Source: CAZXSK01 sp964642855 (GTDB lineage Bacteria > Planctomycetota > Phycisphaerae > SM23-33). Taken from it: a stretch of 37,103 bases of DNA. The translations under genes and the position numbers were made by a program. This document shows positions 1-7,190 of the stretch, one piece after another. The first letter of the stretch is position 1; each line of letters begins with the position of its first letter. The DNA lies in assembly GCA_964642855.1 (NCBI GenBank), contig CAZXSK010000041.1, positions 1 through 37,103 on the forward strand. The letters run 5' to 3'. The notes under the pieces were generated by a model. That model worked only from the letters and a program-made list of their open reading frames with translations. It did no database searches and was not told where the DNA came from.

Positions 1-52
1 GGGCGGCATTATAGCGAGATGTCCACGGGGCGTTCAACCCGCCAGCATGCGA

Positions 53-868
53 TCAGTTCTTCCGGCGGATGGTTCCCCTGCGAAGCTGATGACGCTTGTT
101 GAACACCCGCCAGAAGACCATCATTGCCATCAGCATGCTCGCCATCGCCGTGCCCGCTGCGATCATGAACATCACCATGATCTGATACTTCACTGCGTCC
201 ATCGGATCGATGCCGGCGAGAATCTGGCCGGTCATCATGCCCGGTAGCGAGACGATTCCCACCACCATCATGGAATTCAGGATCGGGATCATCCCGCGGC
301 GGACGGCGTCGGCGAGGGGTTCGCGGGCAGCCTCCCAGCGGGTCGCGCCGCAAGCCAGGTCCATCTCCACCAGCCCGCGTCGCTCGTCCAGTGTCTGGAG
401 CAACTGGTCCACGCACAGCGAAATACCCGTCAGGCCGTTGCCCAGGATCATCCCCAGCAGCGGGATGACATACTGGGGTTTGTACCACGGCGTGACGCCC
501 ACGATCGCCTCGGTGACGGTAAAGGTAACGCTTGCGGCACTGGCGACCAGGGCGACGAACGCGATGAGCTGCGCGCCGGGCAGCGTTCGCGACGGGCGGT
601 TCACCGCAGCCCGGCTGGCGGCGAAGATCATCAGAACCATCACCCCCAGCACCGCCCACCACGCGTCGAGGTTGAACACGTAGCGAAGAACCACGCCTAC
701 CAACAGCAGCTGGACTATCGTTCGCACCGACGCCAACGCCAGACGCTTCTCGAGCCCCAACTTCAGCGACAGGCTCACCGCGCCGCAGACGAGAATCAGC
801 CCCGCCGAGATCGCAAGCCCCCACGGGCCGATCTCGATCACGCCGCTCTGGGCAAGCAGGAGCATCAT
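53..868 (-). CDS. fetB: FetB/YbbM-type ABC transporter permease (UPF0014 family)
   Basis: The 271-residue protein is almost entirely hydrophobic helices with short polar loops. Family features I recognise are the basic-aromatic segment near residue 50 (SVRTIVQLLLVGVVL), the central PLLGMILGN motif and the C-terminal MMTGQILAGIDP motif, all typical of UPF0014 permeases. Characterised E. coli FetAB is reported to export iron; the substrate here is not shown by the sequence. The first codon overlaps the stop of the upstream ATPase gene by four bases (ATGA at 865-868), so translation is probably coupled. ATG at 865 is a second possible start. Length is normal for the family. The remaining 52 bases at the window edge hold nothing I can identify. 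Confidence 0.9.
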   Translation of the reverse strand: MMLLLAQSGVIEIGPWGLAISAGLILVCGAVSLSLKLGLEKRLALASVRTIVQLLLVGVVLRYVFNLDAWWAVLGVMVLMIFAASRAAVNRPSRTLPGAQLIAFVALVASAASVTFTVTEAIVGVTPWYKPQYVIPLLGMILGNGLTGISLCVDQLLQTLDERRGLVEMDLACGATRWEAAREPLADAVRRGMIPILNSMMVVGIVSLPGMMTGQILAGIDPMDAVKYQIMVMFMIAAGTAMASMLMAMMVFWRVFNKRHQLRRGTIRRKN

Positions 869-1539
869 GGCGTGGCCTCCGGGGTGTCGGGGACGTACTC
901 GGCGAGATCGACGCGACGCGCGCCGAGTGCATCGATGAGGCTGGACTCGTGCGCGACGATCAGCGCAGCCAGCCCCTGCGCATCGGTGAGCTCCGAAAGC
1001 AGATCGGCGGTCGCGGCGGTGGCGTCGGGATCCAGGGCGCTGGTGGGCTCGTCGAGCAGGAGGACCTTCGGCTGGGTGAGCAGGGCCCGGACCAGACTGA
1101 CGCGCTGCTGCTGGCCGACCGACAGGGACGTCGCGCCCTGCTCCAGTCGCTCGGAGCCCACGTGCAGCCGGGCGAGCAACTCCTCGGCCCGGCGGGCATC
1201 GTATCGGGATCCAGTGGCCGCGTGGTAGGCAAACGCCCGCCGGAGATTCTCCTCGACGGAAGCATCCCGCAGTACGGGTTGCTGTTGAACGAGCATGACC
1301 TGCCGTCGGAACTGCGGGTAGCCGATCTCCTCGGGCGACTTGCCCTGCAGGAGGACTTCGCCTTCGTCGGGGTCATCGAGGCCGGCGACGGCGCGAAGCA
1401 GGGAGGTCTTGCCGATTCCGGACCGTCCTGAAAGTGCGATGGCTTCGCCCGGCTGGAGTTCGAGCGAAAGCCCCGCCAGCAGGGGCGTTCCGTTGGTGGC
1501 TACGGCCACGTTTCGCAGGCTCAGGAGGGGCTCGGACAT
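865..1539 (-). CDS. fetA: FetA/YbbL-type ABC transporter ATP-binding protein
   Basis: This 224-residue protein is the nucleotide-binding partner of the permease that overlaps it. Visible ABC motifs in order are Walker A (GRSGIGKTS), a Q-loop (VQQQP), a signature variant LSVGQQQR instead of LSGGQ, Walker B plus D-loop (VLLLDEPTSALD), and the switch histidine in LIVAHE. The open frame extends upstream to 1665, but residues before MSEPLLSL are low-complexity Arg/Ala/Pro and overlap the neighbouring gene in another frame, so I start at 1539. That start lies inside the last codons of the glycosyltransferase gene (19-base overlap). The likely role is ATP-driven transport with the FetB-like permease at the inner membrane. 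The metal or other substrate is inferred only from the family. Confidence 0.88.
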   Translation of the reverse strand: MSEPLLSLRNVAVATNGTPLLAGLSLELQPGEAIALSGRSGIGKTSLLRAVAGLDDPDEGEVLLQGKSPEEIGYPQFRRQVMLVQQQPVLRDASVEENLRRAFAYHAATGSRYDARRAEELLARLHVGSERLEQGATSLSVGQQQRVSLVRALLTQPKVLLLDEPTSALDPDATAATADLLSELTDAQGLAALIVAHESSLIDALGARRVDLAEYVPDTPEATP

Positions 1540-2090
1540 AGCGGGTCGGGGTCGGTGGCGCGGGCCTGGCCGGCCAGTTGCTCGCGCAGGGACGGGTCTT
1601 CGATGAGCATCAGCAGCGCGCGGGGCAGCTGTCGCTGCTCGGAGTCGTCGTAGGTCATCGCCCACGTCGGGCGTTCCGGTGTGAACGCCGAGTGCGGGGC
1701 CACCACCGGCAGCGACGCGCGCAGGCAGGCACCCAGTGCGACACGGTCCGGGGCGCCGGGGGCGGGAAACAGCGCGATGTCAGCGGCGAGGAGTGCGTCG
1801 GTCAGCGGCCCGGTGCGGTCCGGAAAGGCGATCATCCCGCCCGGAGAGACGTGCTCGGCGTAGAACCGCAGCCTGGGTTCGGCGGGTCCGGGAACGGGCA
1901 GCAGCAGGTGAACCCGGGGCCGGTGCTCCACAAGCCACAGCACTCCCTGGGCCCAGATCGCGGACTTGAGCTTCGCCTGGCGGATCATCGGACAGGGCGC
2001 GACGATGGCGATGTCGCGCTCGGCCAGGCCGAGACGCCTGCGGATCTGACGCCGGGTTTTTTCGGTATCGTCTGTCACAATCGGCATCAT
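1521..2090 (-). CDS. Short glycosyltransferase-like protein (GT-B C-terminal half only)
   Basis: A 189-residue protein resembling the C-terminal Rossmann half of GT4-type glycosyltransferases. It begins with a TRRQIRRRLGL segment and a beta-strand (IAIVAP), followed by strands and helices ending in DALLAADIALFPAP and ASLPVVAP. These recall the nucleotide-sugar-binding half, with the usual conserved Glu replaced or absent. A full GT-B enzyme needs about 350-400 residues, so the acceptor-binding half is missing. Two start codons lie in tandem (2090 and 2087). The frame stays open to 2432, but that part lies inside the upstream hydrolase gene and reads as low-complexity. It may be a divergent single-domain protein or a truncated enzyme; catalytic activity is doubtful. 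It is 37 bases downstream of the hydrolase gene and overlaps fetA. Confidence 0.7.
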   Translation of the reverse strand: MMPIVTDDTEKTRRQIRRRLGLAERDIAIVAPCPMIRQAKLKSAIWAQGVLWLVEHRPRVHLLLPVPGPAEPRLRFYAEHVSPGGMIAFPDRTGPLTDALLAADIALFPAPGAPDRVALGACLRASLPVVAPHSAFTPERPTWAMTYDDSEQRQLPRALLMLIEDPSLREQLAGQARATDPDPLCPSPS

Positions 2091-2127
2091 ACGCGGGGCG
2101 CGGCCGGGCGACAAGCGACGGCGAGCA

Positions 2128-4128
2128 TTACCCCTGGCTGATGGCATGCCAGCGCGGGGCATGTTCGGCGGCGGTGCGGAACACCCGCACCATTTCGTCG
2201 TGGGGCTGGTCGGTGATGTCCACCAGGCCGATCGGCTGACTCTCGCCGTTGCTCCACCGGCCGGTGATGGGCTGGTCGGCGTGCTGGAACCAGTGACACC
2301 CCAGCGCGTAAGGCCTCTCGGCGAACCAGCGGAAGTAGCCCGTCGCCCAATCGTATCGCTCCTGGGGGGTGTAACACCGCCACAACGGCGGAAGCTGACG
2401 CGCGCTGGACAGTGGGAAGTGGAACTCGCCAATGATCACCGGCCTGCCGGTCTGGGCATGGTAGAAGTCGAAATTGTCCTTCGGCGGAGGATAGGTGTAG
2501 CAGTTGACGCTGCAGACGTCGACGTGCCGCCCGCATGCCTGCAGAACCCCCGCCGCCGGGGCCACCTTCGTAAACCGACAGCCGAGATAGAGGTGGTTGG
2601 GGTCGTGTTTCCTGAGCAGCCGGGCGACGGTGGAGAAGTATTGCTCGGCGAACAGGGCTTCGAAATCGTCCATCGCGTCACGTCCGGGACCGGTGTGGGC
2701 GATCTGCTCGTCGGAGAGGTTTCGCACATCGTCCCAGGTCTCGCACGGGACGGCGAAGGCGTCGCCGGCGGACTGGGGGGTGTCGAACCGCTCGCGACAG
2801 AACGCCAGCCAGCGGCCGCGCAGGGGCAGGCCCGGCTCGCAGGAGAGCAGGCGGGGGTTGCGCCACGACGCTTCGTTGTCGACGAAATATCCGATCAGCC
2901 AGGGATTCTCGCGACAGGGGGCGGTGAACTCCGCGAAGTGATCGTCCAGCCATTGTTCCCACCGTGGGTCGAAGGCGTCGGCGAAGCGTCCCACGAAGGC
3001 ATGGTCGTCGCGATTGCGGCTGCGGGTGCGGGTCAGTCGCGTATGCGGAATCCGCTGCTGCTCGAGGAACAGGGGGTTCTGCGTGAATCCGCCGACGGTA
3101 TTGACGCCCCACTTGCCGAAACGCTGCAGGACACGGTCGGCCCAGTCGGACTCGCTTTCGTACTTCCGCAAAACGTTCCATGCGTAGAAGCTTACATGGT
3201 CGCGTGCCCGCCTGCGGAAGGTGGGGATGTGATTGTCTGGCGAAAGCCTCGCAGCACCGTGCGGGCCGGTGGGGTCCGGCAGGGCCTCGAACAGGTGCTC
3301 CCGTCCGTCGATGGGCGTGAATTCGCTGGCGTCGATGCGGATGCTCGTGATCCCAACCGACCAGAACGGGTTGCCCTCGGGATCGACCAGCCACCATCGG
3401 CCGCCGTCGTCCTGTTCGAGCCGGAAGAACCCGCCAGGCTGGAAGGTCGGCCCGCCCGTCCAGCCGCCGAAGCGGTCGCGATCGGCGGGAGGCTGGATGT
3501 TCTCCAACTGCCTGGCCTCTTGCCTGCGACGCTCAACAAGTTGCCGTGGGTCGGTGACCTTGCCCGGCCAGTCTGCGTGGATTCGCTGGCCGAAGCGGTC
3601 GACTACGGCCGGTGGGTCGCCATCGCGGGCAATCAGCGCCAGGTCGTGCAGCGTGACGGTCCGCTCACTGTCGTTCTGCCAGTGCAGCGACAGTCGCACG
3701 GCCGCCGGCTGATATGTAGGGCGGATCCCGGCCGTCAGGGCAAGATCGGCCAGGTCGACGTTGACCGTCTGGACCTGTCCCGCATCGAGCTCGGCCTGAT
3801 CGATGAGCCTGCATCGGGCACCGACGACGGTGATCTCCAGTCGCGCCGGCTCGTCGGGCGCGGTGAGCGTCAACGCCAGCCGGCCGAACGGTTTCCAGTC
3901 TTCGGGCAGGGCGAGTCCGGCCATGGTGGCTTCGATGGTTCCGCCGGACCGGTGGAAGGTGACAGCGGGGCGGCCGTCGACCAGCTCGCAGGCGGTGTGT
4001 TCGAGGGTCACTTCGTGCCTGGCCACGAGATCCCCGCCGCCGGCGGCGAAGGCCTGGAAGACGCGGTCCTCCTGCGTGCGGTATACGGGATCGGCCAGGC
4101 GGGCAAGCGTTGCGTTCGTTGTTTCCAT
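2128..4128 (-). CDS. GH50-like (clan GH-A) glycoside hydrolase, beta-agarase-type family
   Basis: This 666-residue protein has an N-terminal beta-rich region of about 220 residues followed by a (beta/alpha)8-type catalytic domain. Seen directly: WWLVDPEGNPFWSVGI at the domain junction, GYFVDNEASW with candidate acid/base Glu419 after Asn418, and VIIGEFHFPL with candidate nucleophile Glu568. An NE motif on strand 4 and a Glu on strand 7 are the clan GH-A signature, and the surrounding sequence is most like GH50. GH50 includes beta-agarases, but the natural substrate cannot be read from this sequence. No signal peptide is visible from the chosen start, so I infer a cytoplasmic enzyme. The start at 4128 is preceded by a weak GGAC; an alternative start is 4185. 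It sits between a beta-glucuronidase gene and a glycosyltransferase fragment. Confidence 0.8.
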   Translation of the reverse strand: METTNATLARLADPVYRTQEDRVFQAFAAGGGDLVARHEVTLEHTACELVDGRPAVTFHRSGGTIEATMAGLALPEDWKPFGRLALTLTAPDEPARLEITVVGARCRLIDQAELDAGQVQTVNVDLADLALTAGIRPTYQPAAVRLSLHWQNDSERTVTLHDLALIARDGDPPAVVDRFGQRIHADWPGKVTDPRQLVERRRQEARQLENIQPPADRDRFGGWTGGPTFQPGGFFRLEQDDGGRWWLVDPEGNPFWSVGITSIRIDASEFTPIDGREHLFEALPDPTGPHGAARLSPDNHIPTFRRRARDHVSFYAWNVLRKYESESDWADRVLQRFGKWGVNTVGGFTQNPLFLEQQRIPHTRLTRTRSRNRDDHAFVGRFADAFDPRWEQWLDDHFAEFTAPCRENPWLIGYFVDNEASWRNPRLLSCEPGLPLRGRWLAFCRERFDTPQSAGDAFAVPCETWDDVRNLSDEQIAHTGPGRDAMDDFEALFAEQYFSTVARLLRKHDPNHLYLGCRFTKVAPAAGVLQACGRHVDVCSVNCYTYPPPKDNFDFYHAQTGRPVIIGEFHFPLSSARQLPPLWRCYTPQERYDWATGYFRWFAERPYALGCHWFQHADQPITGRWSNGESQPIGLVDITDQPHDEMVRVFRTAAEHAPRWHAISQG

Positions 4129-4219
4129 TGTACGTCCGTTCGGTATCCCCGGCCGATGGTGGTAGAAATCGGGCCCGAAGAGCATCTGTCCCCGGGCCCT
4201 GGTTGGTTCTGCTTCGTTG

Positions 4220-4240
4220 CGCCGGCTGGCTTGGCCGGCG
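4220..4240 (-). terminator. Hairpin just past the beta-glucuronidase stop codon
   Basis: A perfect 7-bp inverted repeat (CGCCGGC/GCCGGCG) with a 7-base loop begins about 10 bases after the uidA stop on the minus strand. No T tract follows, so intrinsic termination is doubtful. It could be a partial terminator, an mRNA-stabilising stem, or chance in GC-rich DNA. Confidence 0.3.
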
Positions 4241-4250
4241 GGCTATGTCG

Positions 4251-6020
4251 TCAGGAGAAGAGGTCCTTTCCGGTCCAGCGTTTGCGGATCATGTGGGCGA
4301 CGGTCTTGGGTTGCCGCTGGCGGGTGAAGACGCCCTTCTTGTTACCCATGACACGGGAGATGCCCTGCTTGGTCATGAAATCGGCGAAGTTCCAGAGATG
4401 TTCGCCGATGACAAAATCCAGGCGGTCGAGGATGTTGTTGATGCGCTTGATCATCTCGCACTGGTATTCCTCGGTGAAGATCACCGGCGGATCGTTGTGC
4501 ATTCCCGCGATGGTGTCGGCACCGTATTCCGAGAGGATCATGGGCTTCTTCTGGTGCTTGTACCACTGCTTGATCTCCCACTCGCCCTTTTGCTCGATCA
4601 GGTCGAGATGTCCCGGGTTGCCATACCAGCCCCAGTAGCGGTTCAGGCAGATCACGTCGCAGTGTTCGACGGCCAGGTCGTTGTCGAACCACGTATGCAC
4701 GGCCATGGTCATCGGGCGGTTCTGCGGATCGGATTCGCGCGCAACCTCGAACACCCGCTTGAAGTAGGGCCCGAAGGCCTTCTCCTGCGAGGCGGCTTCG
4801 TTCGCCAGCGACCACATCACCACGCAGGGGTGGTTCTTGTCGCGGGCGATCAGGTCGCGGACCATGTCGCAGTGGTGTCCTTCCAGGCCGGAGAGGAACT
4901 CCTTGGTGAACTTGTCCTGCTGGCGTTTGAACATGTACAGACCCACGGCAGGCGTCTCGTCGATGACGACCATTCCCTGCTCGTCGGCGTAGTTCATCAG
5001 CTCTTCGCTGTAAGGATAGTGCGAAGTGCGGAAGCTGTTGGCCCCGATCCACTGCATGAGGTTGAAGTCCTTGACGATGAGTACTTCGTCGAGGCCCTTG
5101 CCCTTGATGTCCATGTCCTCGTGCTTGCCGAAGCCCTGGAAGTAGAACTCCTTGCCGTTGATAAGGAACTTCTTGCCCTTGACTTTCACCGTGCGGATGC
5201 CCACCGGCAGGCGATAAACGTCGTCGCCGTCGTTGCAGGAGACCTCCAGCGTGTAGAGGTATGCCTTGCCCGGCTGCCAGAGCCTGGCTTTCTTGACCGT
5301 CAGCTTGCCGGATTCGCCCTGGCCTTCGGCGACCTTCCTGCCGCCTGCGTCGAGAAGGCGGACGCTGACGGCGCCCTTGCCGCCGGCGATGTCGACCTGG
5401 TACTGCACGATGCCGCTCTCGCCGCGGATGTCGGTGATCACGGCCACGTCGTCGATGTAGGTCTTGGGCGTGCAGTACAGCCGGACCGGGCGATGAATGC
5501 CCGAGTAGTTGAAGAAGTCGTGCTGGTAGTCCTGGATCCTGTAGCCGTCGGGGAAGTCGGGATGATCGATGGTCTTGATCTCTCCGGGCGGCAGGGTGGT
5601 GTCGTCCAGCACGTTGTTGACGACCACCGTCACGCGGTTGCTCCTGCCATATTCGACCACGTCGGAGACGTCGGCTTCGTAGGGAAGGTAGCCGCCCTTG
5701 TAAGTCACGAGCTCCTGACCGTTGACGAAGAGCGTGGACTTGTGCGTCGCCGACCCTACGCGCAGCACCACACGCTTTCCCTGCCACGAGGTGGGCACGA
5801 AGAAGTCGCGGTCGTACCACACGTCGCCGATGTGATCGCGCAGCCCGGAGTCCTGGGTAATGTCGTTGTAGCTGGCGGGAACGGGCATGGGGATCGTCGA
5901 CTTCAGCGGCTTTGCATACCACTTCTTGTCCCAGCCTTCGCCCTTGGTGTCCTGGCGGAAATTCCAGATGCCCGACAGGTCCTTGATTTCCCGCGTTTCA
6001 CTCTCTCGTGGGTAAAGCAT
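4251..6020 (-). CDS. uidA: Beta-glucuronidase (glycoside hydrolase family 2)
   Basis: The 589 residues align end to end with E. coli UidA/GUS. The N-terminus MLYPRESETREIKDLSGIW matches the enzyme's own start. The acid/base is Glu408 in SLANEAAS, the nucleophile Glu498 in LSEYGADT, and the C-terminal GNKKG provides the Asn-x-Lys motif that family knowledge ties to binding the glucuronate carboxylate. The loop between VIDETPAVG and DLIARDKNHP is about nine residues shorter than in E. coli, making it a short- or no-loop GUS expected to accept larger glucuronosides. A strong SD (GGAAGGAAA) precedes the start. No signal peptide is seen, so it is probably cytoplasmic. A consensus TTGACA lies at 6106-6111 upstream, but no good -10 pairs with it. 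Confidence 0.95.
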   Translation of the reverse strand: MLYPRESETREIKDLSGIWNFRQDTKGEGWDKKWYAKPLKSTIPMPVPASYNDITQDSGLRDHIGDVWYDRDFFVPTSWQGKRVVLRVGSATHKSTLFVNGQELVTYKGGYLPYEADVSDVVEYGRSNRVTVVVNNVLDDTTLPPGEIKTIDHPDFPDGYRIQDYQHDFFNYSGIHRPVRLYCTPKTYIDDVAVITDIRGESGIVQYQVDIAGGKGAVSVRLLDAGGRKVAEGQGESGKLTVKKARLWQPGKAYLYTLEVSCNDGDDVYRLPVGIRTVKVKGKKFLINGKEFYFQGFGKHEDMDIKGKGLDEVLIVKDFNLMQWIGANSFRTSHYPYSEELMNYADEQGMVVIDETPAVGLYMFKRQQDKFTKEFLSGLEGHHCDMVRDLIARDKNHPCVVMWSLANEAASQEKAFGPYFKRVFEVARESDPQNRPMTMAVHTWFDNDLAVEHCDVICLNRYWGWYGNPGHLDLIEQKGEWEIKQWYKHQKKPMILSEYGADTIAGMHNDPPVIFTEEYQCEMIKRINNILDRLDFVIGEHLWNFADFMTKQGISRVMGNKKGVFTRQRQPKTVAHMIRKRWTGKDLFS

Positions 6021-6152
6021 GTCTGCGATTTCCTTCCTTCTGCTGTTGACTGGCCCGGCCCATGGCAGAGCCGGATCGCTACAGGGTTCCATGCCCGCCC
6101 GGCGGTGTCAACTATCCTGCCCGAAAACCGTGTCCACTCTCGCCCGGCCCGG

Positions 6153-7169
6153 TCAGTTCCCGCCGTGCTTCTCCAACAGCGCCTTGACCTCCGGGGCCTG
6201 GCTGAAATGGGCGGTCAGAAACGGCGTGTCGAGTTCGTCGTTCTTTGCGCGAATATCGGCGCCGGCGTCGATCAGGGCGCGGGCGATGTTCACGAGGTCC
6301 CGCATGGCCGCCAGGTGCAGCGGCGTGTGGCCGCCATTCATCTTCACGTCCGGGTCGGCATCGTGATCGAGCAGGAACCGCACAGCTGCGGAATCCTCCC
6401 TGGCAACGGCCAGGTGCAGCGGCGCCATGCCGCGCTTGCCGTGGACGTTGATATCCGCGCCGGCCTTGAGGAGCATCTCTGCCAGACGCCGGCGGGCCCC
6501 GGTGAACGGGGCATCCATCAGCACCAGCAGCGGGGTCTGGCCTTGCTTGTCGGGAAGGTTGACGTCGACCCCGCGGCGGATCATCTCGCGAAGCACACGG
6601 GTCGCGCCGAGGTCATCGACCATCAATCGATGGACGCACGGGCCTTCTTTCGTGGCGGCCGTCATGTCCGCCCCGCCTCGGACGAGAACGACCGCGACAT
6701 CCCAACTGCCCTCGTCGATGGCAATCGCCAGGGGGACCGCGTCGCGACGCTTAGCCGAGGTGGGGCCGCGATCGAGGTTCATGCCCGCATCCACCAGCGC
6801 GCGGGCTTCGTCGAGGTCGTTGGTCTGGGCGGCAGAGAGGAGCATGCTCCATCGCTTGACCGGGTCCCTGGGCACGTCGACGGCCTTGACGGGCGTGCGA
6901 TCGACCGGGTCTACCGGGTCGATCTGTTCAAGCCGCGACGAGCCGTTCGGATCGGCGACCAGTCCCCCGTCACCCGGGGCGCCGGCGTTGGGGTCGCTGG
7001 GGGGCAGGGGCTTGGGTTTCTCGCAGCCGCCCATTGCCAGCACCGGCAGGGCGAGACAGGCCAACGTTCGGGCGGCCCGCAGGAAGAAGCAACACGAGCC
7101 GGTCCGCCAGGTGCGCCCAGCTGCGGGTGATATCGCCTGTTGTCTGCTCACGCGTTCCCTGTGGATCAT
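6153..7169 (-). CDS. Ankyrin-repeat protein, probable lipoprotein
   Basis: The 338-residue protein starts with a basic region and a hydrophobic segment (TLACLALPVLAMGGC) ending in a cysteine. This is a plausible though imperfect lipobox, because Met-Gly-Gly precedes Cys. A Pro/Asp/Gly-rich linker of about 40 residues follows. From about residue 110 to the end come five to six ankyrin repeats; the clearest are GMAPLHLAVAREDSAAVRFLLDHDADPDV and GHTPLHLAAMRDLVNIARALIDAGADI. Ankyrin repeats are protein-protein interaction modules; no enzymatic domain is present. It lies 21 bases after the DUF2264 gene, so the two are probably co-transcribed. The start is uncertain: TTG at 7175 and ATG at 7169 give an unusually long n-region, and neither has a strong ribosome binding site. 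Confidence 0.82.
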   Translation of the reverse strand: MIHRERVSRQQAISPAAGRTWRTGSCCFFLRAARTLACLALPVLAMGGCEKPKPLPPSDPNAGAPGDGGLVADPNGSSRLEQIDPVDPVDRTPVKAVDVPRDPVKRWSMLLSAAQTNDLDEARALVDAGMNLDRGPTSAKRRDAVPLAIAIDEGSWDVAVVLVRGGADMTAATKEGPCVHRLMVDDLGATRVLREMIRRGVDVNLPDKQGQTPLLVLMDAPFTGARRRLAEMLLKAGADINVHGKRGMAPLHLAVAREDSAAVRFLLDHDADPDVKMNGGHTPLHLAAMRDLVNIARALIDAGADIRAKNDELDTPFLTAHFSQAPEVKALLEKHGGN

Positions 7170-7190
7170 TGCCAACGGGCCCCCGATGAA

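Noticed and set aside
6083..6111. Consensus TTGACA (minus strand) upstream of the beta-glucuronidase gene
   Set aside because: The bases at 16-18 spacing do not resemble a -10 (AACCCT), so I do not list it as a promoter.
4110..7130. Very long plus-strand open frame (over 1000 codons) opposite the glucuronidase and ankyrin genes
   Set aside because: It is the antisense shadow of well-identified minus-strand genes; its translation is Val/Gly/Asp/Arg-rich and has no family motif. GC-rich codon bias keeps such frames open.
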